From the NCBI GenBank assembly GCA_009823505.1, contig VZQC01012381.1, forward strand, positions 1 to 64,000: a stretch of 64,000 nt of DNA, written 5' to 3'. This DNA comes from Rhizomys pruinosus (taxonomy: Eukaryota; Chordata; Mammalia; Rodentia; Spalacidae). The translations under genes were made by a program, and so were the position numbers. Numbering within the stretch: position 1 is the stretch's first letter; each line of letters starts with the position of its first letter. Shown here one piece after another: positions 47,645 to 58,839 of this stretch. The notes under the pieces were generated by a model, which was given only the letters and a program-made list of their open reading frames with translations, ran no database searches and was not told where the DNA came from.

Positions 47645-49510
47645 TAGAATGAAATGATGGGCAACAGTATTACAAGGAAATGGACCTGAGAAATAAGCAA
47701 GTGTCACTGTTATAAAATCTGACAAAATAGACTTCAAATCAAAGCTATTGAGAAAACATAAAGTAACTTCAAATTGATTAAGGGAAAAACTCATGATGAG
47801 AATGTTATTTTAAACATATACATCCAGAACACAGGCACATCCAAATTCATAAAGCAAATACTACTAGATGTAAAGTCACAGATTACCTCACGAGTAATAG
47901 TAGTGGATGGCTTCAATACTTCACTTTTACCAATTGACAGGTCATCTCAACAACAACACCATAAAGAACAAAGAAATATCTGAGTTAAAGGATGTCATAG
48001 ATCAAAAGGACTAATAATCATCTACAAAACATTCAATCCAAACATTTCAGAATACAGTTTTTACTCAGCAGCACATGGAACTTTCTCCAAAATAGAACTT
48101 TCCTTATGACACAAAGTATGTCTTACCAAATATGGAAAATCATCATAATTCCTTGTATCCTATGTGGTCACAAATGAATAAGACTACAATCAACAGTAAT
48201 AGAAACTATCTCTGGCTGGAGAGATGGCTCAGGGTTTAAGAGCACAGGCTGCTCTTACATAGGACCCTGGTTCAATTCTCTACCTATATGGTAGCTAACA
48301 ACCATTCATAATTCCAGTTTCAGAGTATACAACTCCCTCTTCTGACCTCAGTGGGCAATACACATAAAATAATAAAATATTTTAAAAACACATAACATTT
48401 CTATTGGAGTCATTTAGTCAATAGGGAACCTAATCAGTTCCACAGAGTTCTGATTTCTCTCAGAACCATTCTGTCCTCTTTAACAAAGGGCCTCCTCTTA
48501 TATTTATTGAACAACACATCAGTCAGAGTGCTGGGAAAGAATGAGAGCTTTGGTCTCCAGGAATCCTTAACCAGAATTTAAAAGGGAGGGAGTAATTTTT
48601 CTTATCCTGCTAACTCAGAATATCCTATGAAGCTTATGCCCACATATGGATTTTGACATTTGTGTGGGACATGTTGTTTTCAACATTGTCACTGCTTTCA
48701 GCTCTGGTCTTAATGTCTGATAGCCACATCTCACTTGCACACACATTGTTCTCAGCTAGGGGCATAACAGACACAATAGGGAACATGGTATAAGATTAAA
48801 GCTTATGCACTGAGTTATCTTGTAAGAGTTACTTACATCAGGAGTACAGAGAATAAGAAGATTGATTACATTGCTTGTCTAAGAGGCCAGTTAAATTCAA
48901 ACGAGGTAAGTGTACAGTAGAACAGACTGAATACATATTACTTATTGAAATCAAAACATGTTATTAACTTGGTTCGAGAAAAATCATACTCACAAGAAAA
49001 CTTAGAGCAAAGACAAACTCATGCAGATTAAACAACACACTACTGAATGACATATGGATTCTAGAAGAAGTGAAGAAGGAAATAAGAGACTTCCTGGAAT
49101 CAAATGAAAAATAAAACAGAACATGGCAAAACACATGCGGTACAGTAAATGTAGTCTCAATAGGGAAAAATTTATATCTCTGAATCCTTATCTTAAGAAA
49201 TCAGAGAGATCATGAACATAACTTAATAATATATCTTAGGCCCTGAAGAGAGAAGAACCCAAACCTCAAATTAGTAGATGGAAAGAAATCATTAAGATCA
49301 GGGTAGAAATTAATAAAATGGAAACAAACAAAAAAAAAAAATACAAAGAATCAACTAAACTAAGACTTGGTCCATTAGGAAGATAAAAAGATAAAGACAT
49401 AGCTAAATTAACCAAAACAAACAGAAAGGGGATTCAAATTAATAATATTTAAGATTAACACAGAGCCACTACATCAATGAAATCCAGAAAATCATTAAGC
49501 TGTATCTAAA
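47645..49510 (+). mobile_element. L1 ORF2 endonuclease-region relics, split by a B2
   Basis: The frame at 47774-47983 reads NIYIQNTGTSKFIKQILLDVKSQI and VVDGFNTSLLPIDRSSQQ, the L1 endonuclease C-terminal motif. The following ORF2 region reappears at 48960-49510. Many stops. Confidence 0.7.
48210..48388 (+). mobile_element. B2 SINE
   Basis: tggctggagagatggctcag, tggttcaattctctacctat, tail with cacataaaataataaaat. Some internal loss. Confidence 0.85.
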
Positions 49511-49726
49511 AACCATATGTTTGACTAAATTGGAAAGTCTACAAGATATGGTTGAATTTCATATTCATACCTGCCAAAACTATTGTTTAGCATGTGTCTC
49601 TATGGAAAATGCAAATAGTTTTTGTCATTATTCTCTAAAAAAATACAGTATAACCAGTGTATATAAAATCTACAGACTGTCTTTTTCATTATATAATCAT
49701 CTAGAAATCACTTACATTATCCAGGT

Positions 49727-49926
49727 GGGGAGTTGAAGAGATGTCTCAGTGATTAAGAGAACTTTCTGCTCTTATAAGGAACCCAGATTTAGTTCCCAGC
49801 ACCCACATCATATAACTCAGAACCACCTGTAAACAGTTCCAGGGGATCTTATACCTGCATCTGGTGGTGAGCATATAGACAAGCAGATACACACATACAC
49901 GTAAATAGAAATATATAAAAATTTAA
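49727..49926 (+). mobile_element. B2 SINE (diverged)
   Basis: ggagttgaagagatgtctca, ttagttcccagcacccacat, tail with acacgtaaatag. Confidence 0.8.
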
Positions 49927-49929
49927 ACC

Positions 49930-51478
49930 ATCCAGGAGGATGTAAGTAGGTACTGTGCAAATACTACATCATTTTATATAAAAGATGGGTTTCTTCAGAT
50001 TGCAGTATACCAGGTATCCTGGAAACATTACTGAGCACAATGTGTTCAAATACAAAAACAACACACTGTTTCCCTGAGTACATACATATTTTTGTTTGTC
50101 AATGAAAATCAATTAATTAATAATTAATTACAGCATCAAATGCTGAAGACGCAGAAGTAGAGAAACTAAATAATTTAATTGGCACTAATGGGCATGAAAA
50201 ATGATACAAATATCCTAAAAAATAGTTTAGCATTTCCTTCAAAAAATAAACATTGAACTAAGATGTAACCCAGCAAAACACTTCTGAGCATTTACCCCAT
50301 AAAAAGATGACGCATGTTCACACCTAACCATGTTCCCATATTACTTGCTTACTACTTTAATAATAAAATGGGATATGAACTATTGATACTAAAAATAACC
50401 CACATAAATTTCTTGAGAATTGTCCTAAATGAAAAGAGTTATATCTCAGAAGTGTTGTGCTTTGAAAGTATATAAATAAAATCATGAAAGGAGATAAAAT
50501 TATAAACATAGGGAACACATGTGCTGTGGCCAGGAGTTATGTGGGAAAAATATTACAGCATCACAAGTCTGTGATTTCATCTATGAGAGAAAAAATACAG
50601 TCCAAAAATTTGAAAAATATTTGTGATAAGTGAAAAACCTACAGAAATTTGAAGACTTTTAACATGTTTTAGCAAGAAATATGCATGGAAATGTGAATGC
50701 ACAGAACTTCCAAGATGTAGGAAAGGGGAAATGCCTTGATTTTAAATTTAGTTGACCTCAAGGCAATATATTATTAAAAAAATGTAACACATGAAAAAGT
50801 AGGAAAATTACATCAATAAGGAACCAAAAGCAGCCATCAGAAACTACTCCTTAAGGTTCTCATAGGGAAAAGTTAAAAACAGACACTTTATCTCTTAATA
50901 AATATGTTGAAAACTGATTAGGAAACTGTATCTGAAAAGGTAAAGTAAAACATGACAATTATGTCTCACCAAAGAGACAATGTCAAATAGTGAGTTTCTT
51001 CATTATTTAAAATTTGAGAAACCAAATAGAAATTCTGGTCTGGAAAAGTACAGTGACTGAAATGAAAATTCACTTTGTGGGGAGGGGACTCACCAATAGA
51101 TCTGAGTTCTCAGAAGAAAGAATGAGTCGACTTTTGAAGGTAAGTCAGCAGACATTATCCAGTCTAAGGAGCAGAAAAGAGAAAGAATGAAGGAAAATGA
51201 ACAGATCCTTGAACTGCCTACAAAGTGGTACACCATCAAGTACAACATCAAGTATACAAACATAGGCATGATTAAAATGCTAGAAGAAAAGGTGAAAATA
51301 AAGGGAGAATAAAATATCTGAGAATATTAAAACAAACAGCTGAAATTTCTTCCCAATTATTCTGAAGAACCAAAGCGTATTCTTAAGCAAATCAGAAACC
51401 TCCATGTATAATATCCTTAGCATAATCATAGTAACAAGAATCAAAGATAAAGAAAAACTACTTAAAAGAAGACAAAAT
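49930..51478. other. No gene recognised; AT-rich
   Basis: About 1.5 kb without clear features. Text at 50230-50520 resembles degraded L1 3' ORF2/UTR sequence. Confidence 0.35.
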
Positions 51479-51653
51479 GGCCGGGCATGGTGGCGCACGC
51501 CTTTAATCCTAGCACTTGGGAGGCAGAGGCAGGTGGATCTTTGTGAGTTCAAGGCCAGCCTGTCTACAGAGCGAGTTCCAGGACAGCTGGGGACAGGAAG
51601 ACCCTGTCTAAGAAAAGACCAAAAAAAAAAAAAAAAAAAAAAGAAGACAAAAG
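51466..51653 (+). mobile_element. B1 SINE with target duplication; start of the duplicated unit
   Basis: The B1 core 51479-51620 and its A23 tail are flanked by AAAAGAAGACAAAA copies. The 4.3-kb duplicated unit begins inside this A tail. Confidence 0.9.
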
Positions 51654-52024
51654 AACACTAATAAAAAATAAAAATAGCCCACAAACAAAGTTAGGTCCTC
51701 ATTTAGAGCCATAGAAAGTAAGAAGACATCTGCAAAGTATTAAAAGCACAAGTTCACATCTAACAAATTTCTCATTCAAAGTCAGTTTGAAATTAAGGGA
51801 TTTTCTAGATATACAAAAATTAAGCCCTCAAAAGAACTGGTAAATAGTAAAGATAGTTTTTCTAGCTGAATTGCCATAAAGTATACTATACAGAAACTCA
51901 AGCAACTAATTTTTTTTTGTTAAAGAGGCAACCATTTAACATAAATCTATGTTTAAGTATGAATCACAGTATGTGTATTAGTCATTTTTCTGTTGCTGTG
52001 ATTAAACCATGACCAAGGGAATTT

Positions 52025-52170
52025 ACGAGCCTTTAATCCCAGCACTTGGGAGGTAGAGATAGGTGGATCTCTGTGGGTTCAAGGCCAGCCTGGTCTACAG
52101 AGCGAGCTCCAGGACACCTGGTACTTAAAAGGGAGACCCTGTCTCAAAAATACCAAAAAAAAAAAGTGTA
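52025..52170 (+). mobile_element. B1 SINE (5' truncated)
   Basis: cctttaatcccagcacttgg to ctcaaaaataccaaaaaa. The second copy is at 56344-56483. Confidence 0.88.
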
Positions 52171-52194
52171 AATACCAATAAGGAAGAGTTTATG

Positions 52195-52380
52195 GGCTGG
52201 AGGGATAGCACAGCCATTAAAGGCTAATGCTAAAACCAAAACATAAAAAAAAATTCCTAGCACTTGGGAAGCAGAAGCAGGCAGATCTCTGTGAGTTCAA
52301 GGCCAGTCTGGTACATGAGGTGAGTTCCAGGACAGCCAGAGCTACAGGGAGAACCTGTCTCAAAAGACCTAAATAATAAA
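52195..52380 (+). mobile_element. B4-like (ID+B1) SINE
   Basis: A tRNA-like start gggctggagggatagcacag is joined to B1 text cctagcacttgggaagcaga with no A run of its own. The second copy is at 56510-56700. Confidence 0.65.
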
Positions 52381-52384
52381 TAAA

Positions 52385-52456
52385 TGTAATAGTGAGAGGG
52401 AGATAGGAGAGGGAGAGGGAGAGGGAGGAGGGAGAGGAGGGAGAGAGAGAGAGAGC
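52385..52456. repeat. GGGAGA simple repeat
   Basis: GGGAGA/GAGGGA units with irregular spacing. The clean version is at 56703-56774. Confidence 0.9.
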
Positions 52457-53204
52457 AGAGAGTTTATTGAGCTTATGACTGAGTCGGTTCCAAGGGAATT
52501 ACAGTCCATTGTGTTGGCGGGCAGGGGTGGCAGGAGCTGGAACAGAAAGTTGAGGTTCACATCTTCCATGAATCACGGAAGCAGAAAGAACCAGCAACTG
52601 GAGACTGACAAGGCTTGTTGAACCTCTAAGCCTGCCCCCAGTGACGTACTTTCCTCTGGCATGGCTACGACCTTCTAAGATCTCCCAAAACAGCCACCAA
52701 CTGAGGACAAAATTGTCTGAATACTTGAAGCCTAGGGAGGACATTCTCATTCAAGAACAACAGTATGGAAAAGTATTTTATAACTTTATCAATATTTATC
52801 AAAAGCAATGAAAGCAACATATATCAGACTGGCAATAACATGGGTTAGGTGTTCGAAGATAAATTGTACAGCTAATTAATGAATTAAAGGAGAGGGAGAG
52901 GAGAGAGGAGTGTTGGAGCAAAGATTTTTTGTGTATTATTGAATCATGTATAAATGAATCTCAACTAGAGTGTTATGTTAAGATGCTCATTATAATCTGG
53001 AAATGGCTAATAAAGCATAATAGAAGAAATTATAAGACAGCTAATTTGCAACAAGAAAAATTATCACAATGTATATTAGTATGGAGGAATAGAAAACAAA
53101 ATAAGCATGATATATAAAATAGACATAACGTATGGCAGATGCATAAATATTTTATCAGAAAGATATGTTAAGGGTAAGATGATGAACACTGTATACCAGA
53201 AAGC

Positions 53205-53440
53205 TGGGGCTGGAAGACATGCCTAGCAGTATTAGATACCAATGCTCTTTGCGAGAGGACCGCCGTATACGATTCGGCCAAGCACCACACAGTAGGCGGC
53301 TGAGACCGGTCTTGAGTAACTCCAGTTCAGGGGAATCCAACACAGCCTCTTCTGACCCTCCGGGCGTAGACAACGTTGGCACAACCGATAACATGGAACT
53401 AAAGTTCTTTACATATAACCACCATGACACAGAATAGGAT
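53205..53440 (+). mobile_element. B2 SINE, error-rich copy
   Basis: Corresponds base for base in order to the clean B2 at 57503-57730 but with many short insertions and substitutions. Confidence 0.8.
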
Positions 53441-54107
53441 AAACTTCCGTAACATAAACAGAAAATAATCAGAAACTGTATAATAAGCAATGGCACATAT
53501 GAGAGCTTTTTATTTTTTTTATCATCTGTATTCACTGCAACAGAACAGACTTAAACCAAGACCCTTAAGAATAATATACTTTTACCATGAAGTTTCTATA
53601 ATAAAGTTTGAAGTAAAAGAACATTTAGTTCCATACAAAATAATAATAATAAAATATGAACACAGGCTGAGGCCTTGACCCACATGCCAAGCAGGCTGCT
53701 AGAGGTCCTTTCCTCAGATGCTCAGCAAAGGCAGTAGCCGGTGCCTGAGCCTGGCTGACTCCTAGAGCAGATGGACCCACAATGTGGGTGCGTCCAAGTG
53801 GTGGCCCGTTTTCCTATTGTGGCATCACCACCATCGCCTCTCACCTAGCATACCTCTCTTCACACAAGAGTACTGTGGGGTCGTGGGCAGCCAGTAGCCA
53901 TAGACTTCACGGTCACCTGGCGTCATCATCTACGCTAGGGTTGAAAACCCAAAGCGATCCCAAGGCACAAGTGAGAAAGGCCCTGTGCAAGTAATACGAA
54001 AGAAATGACTGGAGATCCATGATGATGAAAGTGAGCCAGCTCTCAGCAGAAGAGTAAATTTAGTATAAGAAGATGGCTCCTTCTGGCATCAAGGATAGGA
54101 AGTGAAA

Positions 54108-54156
54108 ACCACACACACACACAACACCACAACACAACACACACACACACACACAC
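54108..54156. repeat. CA microsatellite
   Basis: CA units interrupted by ACACC and ACAAC. The clean run is at 58319-58365. Confidence 0.9.
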
Positions 54157-54211
54157 TTCACCCACGACAGTCCAACGACAAGGCAGCATGCACGACATGA
54201 TAAAAGCTAAA

Positions 54212-54470
54212 CAGTGGGGAGGCAGGAGATGGCCTCATTGTGTTAAGCAGCATCAATACTTCTTGGCAGAGAAGCCTCGGGTTCGATCCCGCAGCACCCA
54301 CATGGTGGCTGAAACGATCTTTAACTAACCATTCCAAGGGGAATCTGAGAGCCCTCTTCTGAGCTCCATGGCATTGCACACCACATGGGATTGGCCACCT
54401 ATAACCTATCATGCAGACAGTTACATTCATACACATGATGCAAAACAAATTAAAAATTAAAAAGAAAAAG
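54212..54470 (+). mobile_element. B2 SINE, error-rich copy
   Basis: gaggcaggagatggcctcat... corresponds to the clean B2 at 58402-58640. Confidence 0.8.
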
Positions 54471-54689
54471 AAAAAGCAAACAGGTGATCCATCTCACTCC
54501 TTAAGCAAAGGTCAAAAGTGTTTTTTCCCCAAATTGGTCTTATATGTTTAACAAAAAACAACCAGCAAGTAACTCCATGTGTGCACAGAAATCGAAAGCT
54601 TAAACACAAAGAATTCATGGAGACATAGCAATTGAGACTTAAAATGTAGGAACAGCAATAATTGAAGGCTCGGCATTTCCCATGAAGCG

Positions 54690-55935
54690 CGGGAACTGCT
54701 CATCTCCCATGAATCTAAAGCTGTGGTCACCTCATGTGACCCTGAAGCTGTGGTTCCTTCCTATCAACCTGGAACCGTAGTTGTCTCCATAAACCCAGAG
54801 CTGCAGTTGTCTCCCATTGGCATAGAGTGGTGGTCCTGCCCATGAGCCTGGAACTGTTGTTTCCCTCCCTTGAAACTGGAGCCCTGATCCCCTCCATGAA
54901 TTTGGAGCTATGGTCACCTCCTATGAGCCTGAAGCTGTGGTCCCTTCCCATGACCTGAAACTGTGATGTCATCCCATAAACCTGGACTGTGGTTTTTCTC
55001 CCATGATCCAGAAATGTGGTCTGTTCCCATGAACCTGAAGCTGAAGTCCCTTCCTGTGAACCGGGAAATGAGGTTCTCCTCCTGTTTGGCTGCCGGTGGT
55101 CCCTCCTGTGTGCCAGAGCCATGTTCCTTTCCTGCTAACCTGTATCTGTGATATCCTCCTATGACCCAGATTTTTGTTCCTTCCTCTCTCCTGTGAGCTC
55201 CGAGTTGGTGTTCCTCTCCTGTAAGTGGAGCTTGATTCTTCCCTTTGGTGTCGGGCTCCTATGGATGGGATGTGGTCTTCTCTGTAAACCTAGAGTGTGG
55301 TCAGAGGTGCGGAATCCATCCTATGAGTGGGAGCGTGGGGTCCTCGCTCCCATGACTAGGGCCTGTAAACTCAAGTTTAAGCTAAGCTGCCACCTCCTCC
55401 CACAAACCTGGAGCTATGGTATCATCCTGTGGCCTGGAGCAGTGATCTCTTCAGGTGAGCTGGATCCGAGATCCCCTCTTTTGAGGTGGAACCATGGTTC
55501 CCTCTTGTGAGTCAGAGTTGTGGTTCCCTCCCGTTCCCGTCCAGTGAGCTGGGCTTGTTTTTCCTGAGCAGGAGTTGGTCTCCTTACAGCATGGTTTGTG
55601 ATGGAGAGAGTTGTGAATTTGCCTCCCAGAGCTGGAGTTGTGGGGTTTCACTCCTAGGAGCCAGAGTTTGGTCCCTCTCCATGAAATGAATCTGTGGTCC
55701 CTCCAGGCAAACCTAAGTTGTTAATCTCCTCCCTGGCTGGAAGCGGTGGTCCCCTCCTGTGAGCACAAGTTCTGATACCCTGTCCGGTGAGCTGGACCTG
55801 GTGTCACTCCCATGAAACAAGACCAAGAGTCATGAGCCAGGGTTTTGATCCCCTCCTCTGATCTTGAGTTGTAGTCATCTCCCATGAAAGTAAAGCTGTT
55901 GTCACTTCTCATTAGCTGTAGTAGTGTTCATGTCC
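54690..55935. repeat. 26-27 bp minisatellite, first array
   Basis: Units follow the pattern ctggagctgtggtcccctcc followed by a short variable part (atgagc, tgtgaa and the like). Each is 26 or 27 bp, with unit-to-unit substitutions. It is open on the minus strand for up to 131 codons, which follows from the repeat composition and is not evidence for a gene. Confidence 0.85.
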
Positions 55936-56343
55936 CTTGTNAAAAAAAAAAAAAAAAAAGAAGACAAAATGAACACTATATAAAAATAGAAAAATAGCCC
56001 ACAATAATAGTTTATGTCCTCATTTAGAGCCATAGAAAGTAAGAAGACATCTGCAAAGTATTAAAAGCACAAGTTACATCTAACAAATTTCTCATTCAAA
56101 GTCAGTTGAAATTAAGGGATTTCTAGATATACAAAAATTAAGCCCTCAAAAGAACTGGTAAATAGTAAAGATAGTTTTTCTAGCTGAATTGCCATAAAGT
56201 ATACTATACAGAAACTCAAAGCAACATAATTTTTTTTTTGTTAAGAGAGGCACCATTTAACATAAATCTATGTTTAAGTATGAATCACAGTATGTGTATT
56301 AGTCATTTTTCTGTTGCTGTGATAAAACCATGACCAAGGGAAT

Positions 56344-56483
56344 TTACGCCTTTAATCCCAGCACTTGGGAGGTAGAGATAGGTGGATCTCTGTGGGTTCA
56401 AGGCCAGCCTGGTCTACAGAGCGAGCTCCAGGACACCTGGTACTAAAAGGGAGACCCTGTCTCAAAAATACCAAAAAAAAAAA
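56344..56483 (+). mobile_element. B1 SINE (5' truncated), second copy
   Basis: cctttaatcccagcacttgg through ggagaccctgtctcaaaaat. Directly joined to gggaatttacg of the LTR. Confidence 0.88.
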
Positions 56484-56509
56484 GTGTAAAACCAAAAGGA
56501 AGAGTTTAT

Positions 56510-56700
56510 GGGCTGGAGGGATAGCACAGCCATTAAAGGCTAATGCTAACAACCAAAACATAAAAAAAATCCTAGCACTTGGGAAGCAGAAGCAGGCAGA
56601 TCTCTGTGAGTTCAAGGCCAGTCTGGTCTACAGAGTGAGTTCCAGGACAGCCAGAGCTACAGGGAGAACCTGTCTCAAAAAGACCTAAATAAATAAATAA
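56510..56700 (+). mobile_element. B4-like (ID+B1) SINE, second copy
   Basis: gggctggagggatagcacag then B1 text and a TAAA-rich tail. Confidence 0.68.
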
Positions 56701-56702
56701 AT

Positions 56703-56751
56703 AAATAGGGAGAGGGAGAGGGAGAGGGAGAGGGAGAGGGAGAGGGAGAGA

Positions 56752-56774
<23 letters not shown>
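56703..56774. repeat. GGGAGA simple repeat, second copy
   Basis: Eight or so regular GGGAGA units followed by GA units. Confidence 0.95.
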
Positions 56775-56783
<9 letters not shown>

Positions 56784-57502
56784 GCTTATGACTGATGGTT
56801 CTAGGGAATTACAGTCCATTGTGGTGGGGAGGCAGGTGGCAGGAGCTGGAACAGAAAGTTGAGGTTCACATCTTCCAGTGAATACGGGAAGCAGAAAGAC
56901 AGCAACTGGAGACTGACAAGGCTTGTTGAACTCTCTAAGCCTGCCCCCAGTGACGTACTTCCTCTGGCATGGCTACACCTTCTAAGATCTCCCAAAACAG
57001 CACCACCAACTGAGGACAAAATGTCTGAATACTTGAAGCCTATGGAGGACATTCTCTTTCAAACCAGCACAGTATGGAAAAGTATTTTATAACTTTTCCA
57101 ATTTTATCAAAAGCATGAAAGCAACATATATCAGACTGCAATAACAGGGTTAGGTGTTCGAAGATATAATTGTACACTAATAATGAATTAAAGGAGAGGG
57201 AAGAGGATGATTAGATGTTGGAGCAAAGATTTTTTGTGTATTATTGAATCATGGTAAAATGAATCTCAACTAGAGTGTTTATGTTAAGATGCTCATTATA
57301 ATCTGGAAATGGCTAATAAAGCATAATAGAAGAAATTATAAGACAGCTAATTTGCAACAAGAAAAATTATCACAATGTATATTAGTATGGAGGAATAGAA
57401 AACAAAATAAGCATGATATATAGAAAATGCATAACAGTATGGCAGATGCTAATTTTATCAGAAAGATCTTTAAGGGTAAGGAGTAAACACTGTAAATAAA
57501 GC

Positions 57503-57730
57503 TGGGGCTGGAGACATGGCCTAGCAGTTAAGAGCACCAACTGCTCTTGCAGAGGACCCCGGTTCGATTCCCAGCACCCACATGGCGGCTGAGAACCGTC
57601 TTTGACTCCAGTTCCAGGGGAATCCAACACCCTCTTCTGACCTCCGCGGCATTGCACGACACGGGTGCACAAACCTACATGCAGACAGTACATTCCTACA
57701 CATAAAAGAAATAAATAAAATAAAAAAACT
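57503..57730 (+). mobile_element. B2 SINE
   Basis: ggggctggagacatggccta, ggttcgattcccagcaccca, cattgcacgacacgggtgca, aataaataaaataaa tail. Good copy. Confidence 0.93.
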
Positions 57731-58318
57731 GTAAATAAAGCAAAATGGATATAAGAACGATCTATTGTTATTTTTTTATCATGTGTATTCACTGCAACAA
57801 AAGACATTAAAACCAAGACCCTATAAAATATAACTTTTACCATGAAGTTCTTAAATAAATTGAAGTAAAAGAACATTTATACCATACAAATAATAATAAA
57901 AAATTTGAACACAGAGCTGAGGCCTTGACCCACATGCCAGCAGGCTGCTAGAGGCCTTCCCAGAGCTCCAGCAAAGGCAGAGCCTTGCCTGAGCCTGGCT
58001 GACTCAGAGCAGAGGACCACAATGTGGGTGCGTCCAAGTGGTGGCCGTTTTCCTATTGTGCTACACCTCCCTCCCCCAGCATACCTCTCTCACCAGAGTC
58101 TGGGTCTGTGGGCAGCCATGTAGCCATGACTTCACGGTCACCTGGCCATCATCACCTAGGTGACAAACCCAAAGCTGATCACCAGGCACAAGTGAGAAAG
58201 GCCTTGGCAAGTAAAGAAAGAAAATGACTGGAGATCCATGATGATGACAGTGACAGCTCTCAGCAAAGAGTAATTTGTATAAGAAGATGGCTCCTTCTGG
58301 CCAAGGAGGAAGTGAAAA

Positions 58319-58365
<47 letters not shown>
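58319..58365. repeat. CA microsatellite
   Basis: About 22 CA units then GCACGC. Confidence 0.95.
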
Positions 58366-58368
<3 letters not shown>

Positions 58369-58401
58369 GCACAGGCACATGCACACATGAAAAAGCTAAC
58401 A

Positions 58402-58640
58402 GGTGGGCTGGAGAGATGGCCTAGTGGTTAAGAGCATCAACTACTCTTGCAGAAGACCCGGGTTCGATCCCCAGCACCCACATGGTGGCTGAGAACCATC
58501 TTTAACTCCAGTTCCAAGGGGAATCTGACGCCCTCTTCTGAGCTCCATGGCATTGCACCACATGGGTGCACAAACCTACATGCAGACAGTACATTCATAC
58601 ACATACAAAACAAATTAAAAATTAAAAGAAAAAGAAAAAG
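58402..58640 (+). mobile_element. B2 SINE
   Basis: gggctggagagatggcctag, ggttcgatccccagcaccca, tail with acaaattaaaaattaaaag. Confidence 0.93.
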
Positions 58641-58839
58641 CAAACAGGTGATCCATCTCACTCCTTAAGCAAAGGTCAAAAGTGTTTTTTCCCCAAATTG
58701 TCTTATGTTTAACAAAAAATTCAAGCCAGCAAGTAACTCCATTTGTGCACAGAATTCAGAATATCTTAAACACAAAGATAGTCATGGAGACAGAGCAATG
58801 GAGACAGGAAAATGGTAGGAATCAGCATAATTGAAGCTC

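Larger units (their letters stand above)
51974..52765 (-). mobile_element. LTR (ERVL-MaLR-like) broken by B1, B4-like and GGGAGA sequences
   Basis: tgtattagtcatttttctgt at 51974 is the LTR end. After SINE insertions it resumes at about 52460 (gtttattgagcttatgactg) and ends near 52755. The second copy is at 56291-57070. Confidence 0.7.
51640..55940 (+). repeat. Tandem 4.3-kb unit, first copy (noisy)
   Basis: The same order of features recurs at 55942-60095: an LTR fragment, B1, B4-like SINE, GGGAGA run, B2, CA run, B2 and a minisatellite. This copy has many extra bases, for example in its B2 at 53205-53440. The stretch at about 54720-55040 is identical to 58887-59207. It ends at the N at 55941. 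Confidence 0.9.
56291..57070 (-). mobile_element. LTR (ERVL-MaLR-like) broken by SINEs, second copy
   Basis: Same arrangement as 51974-52765 but cleaner. It ends tctttcaaaccagcaca. Confidence 0.7.
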
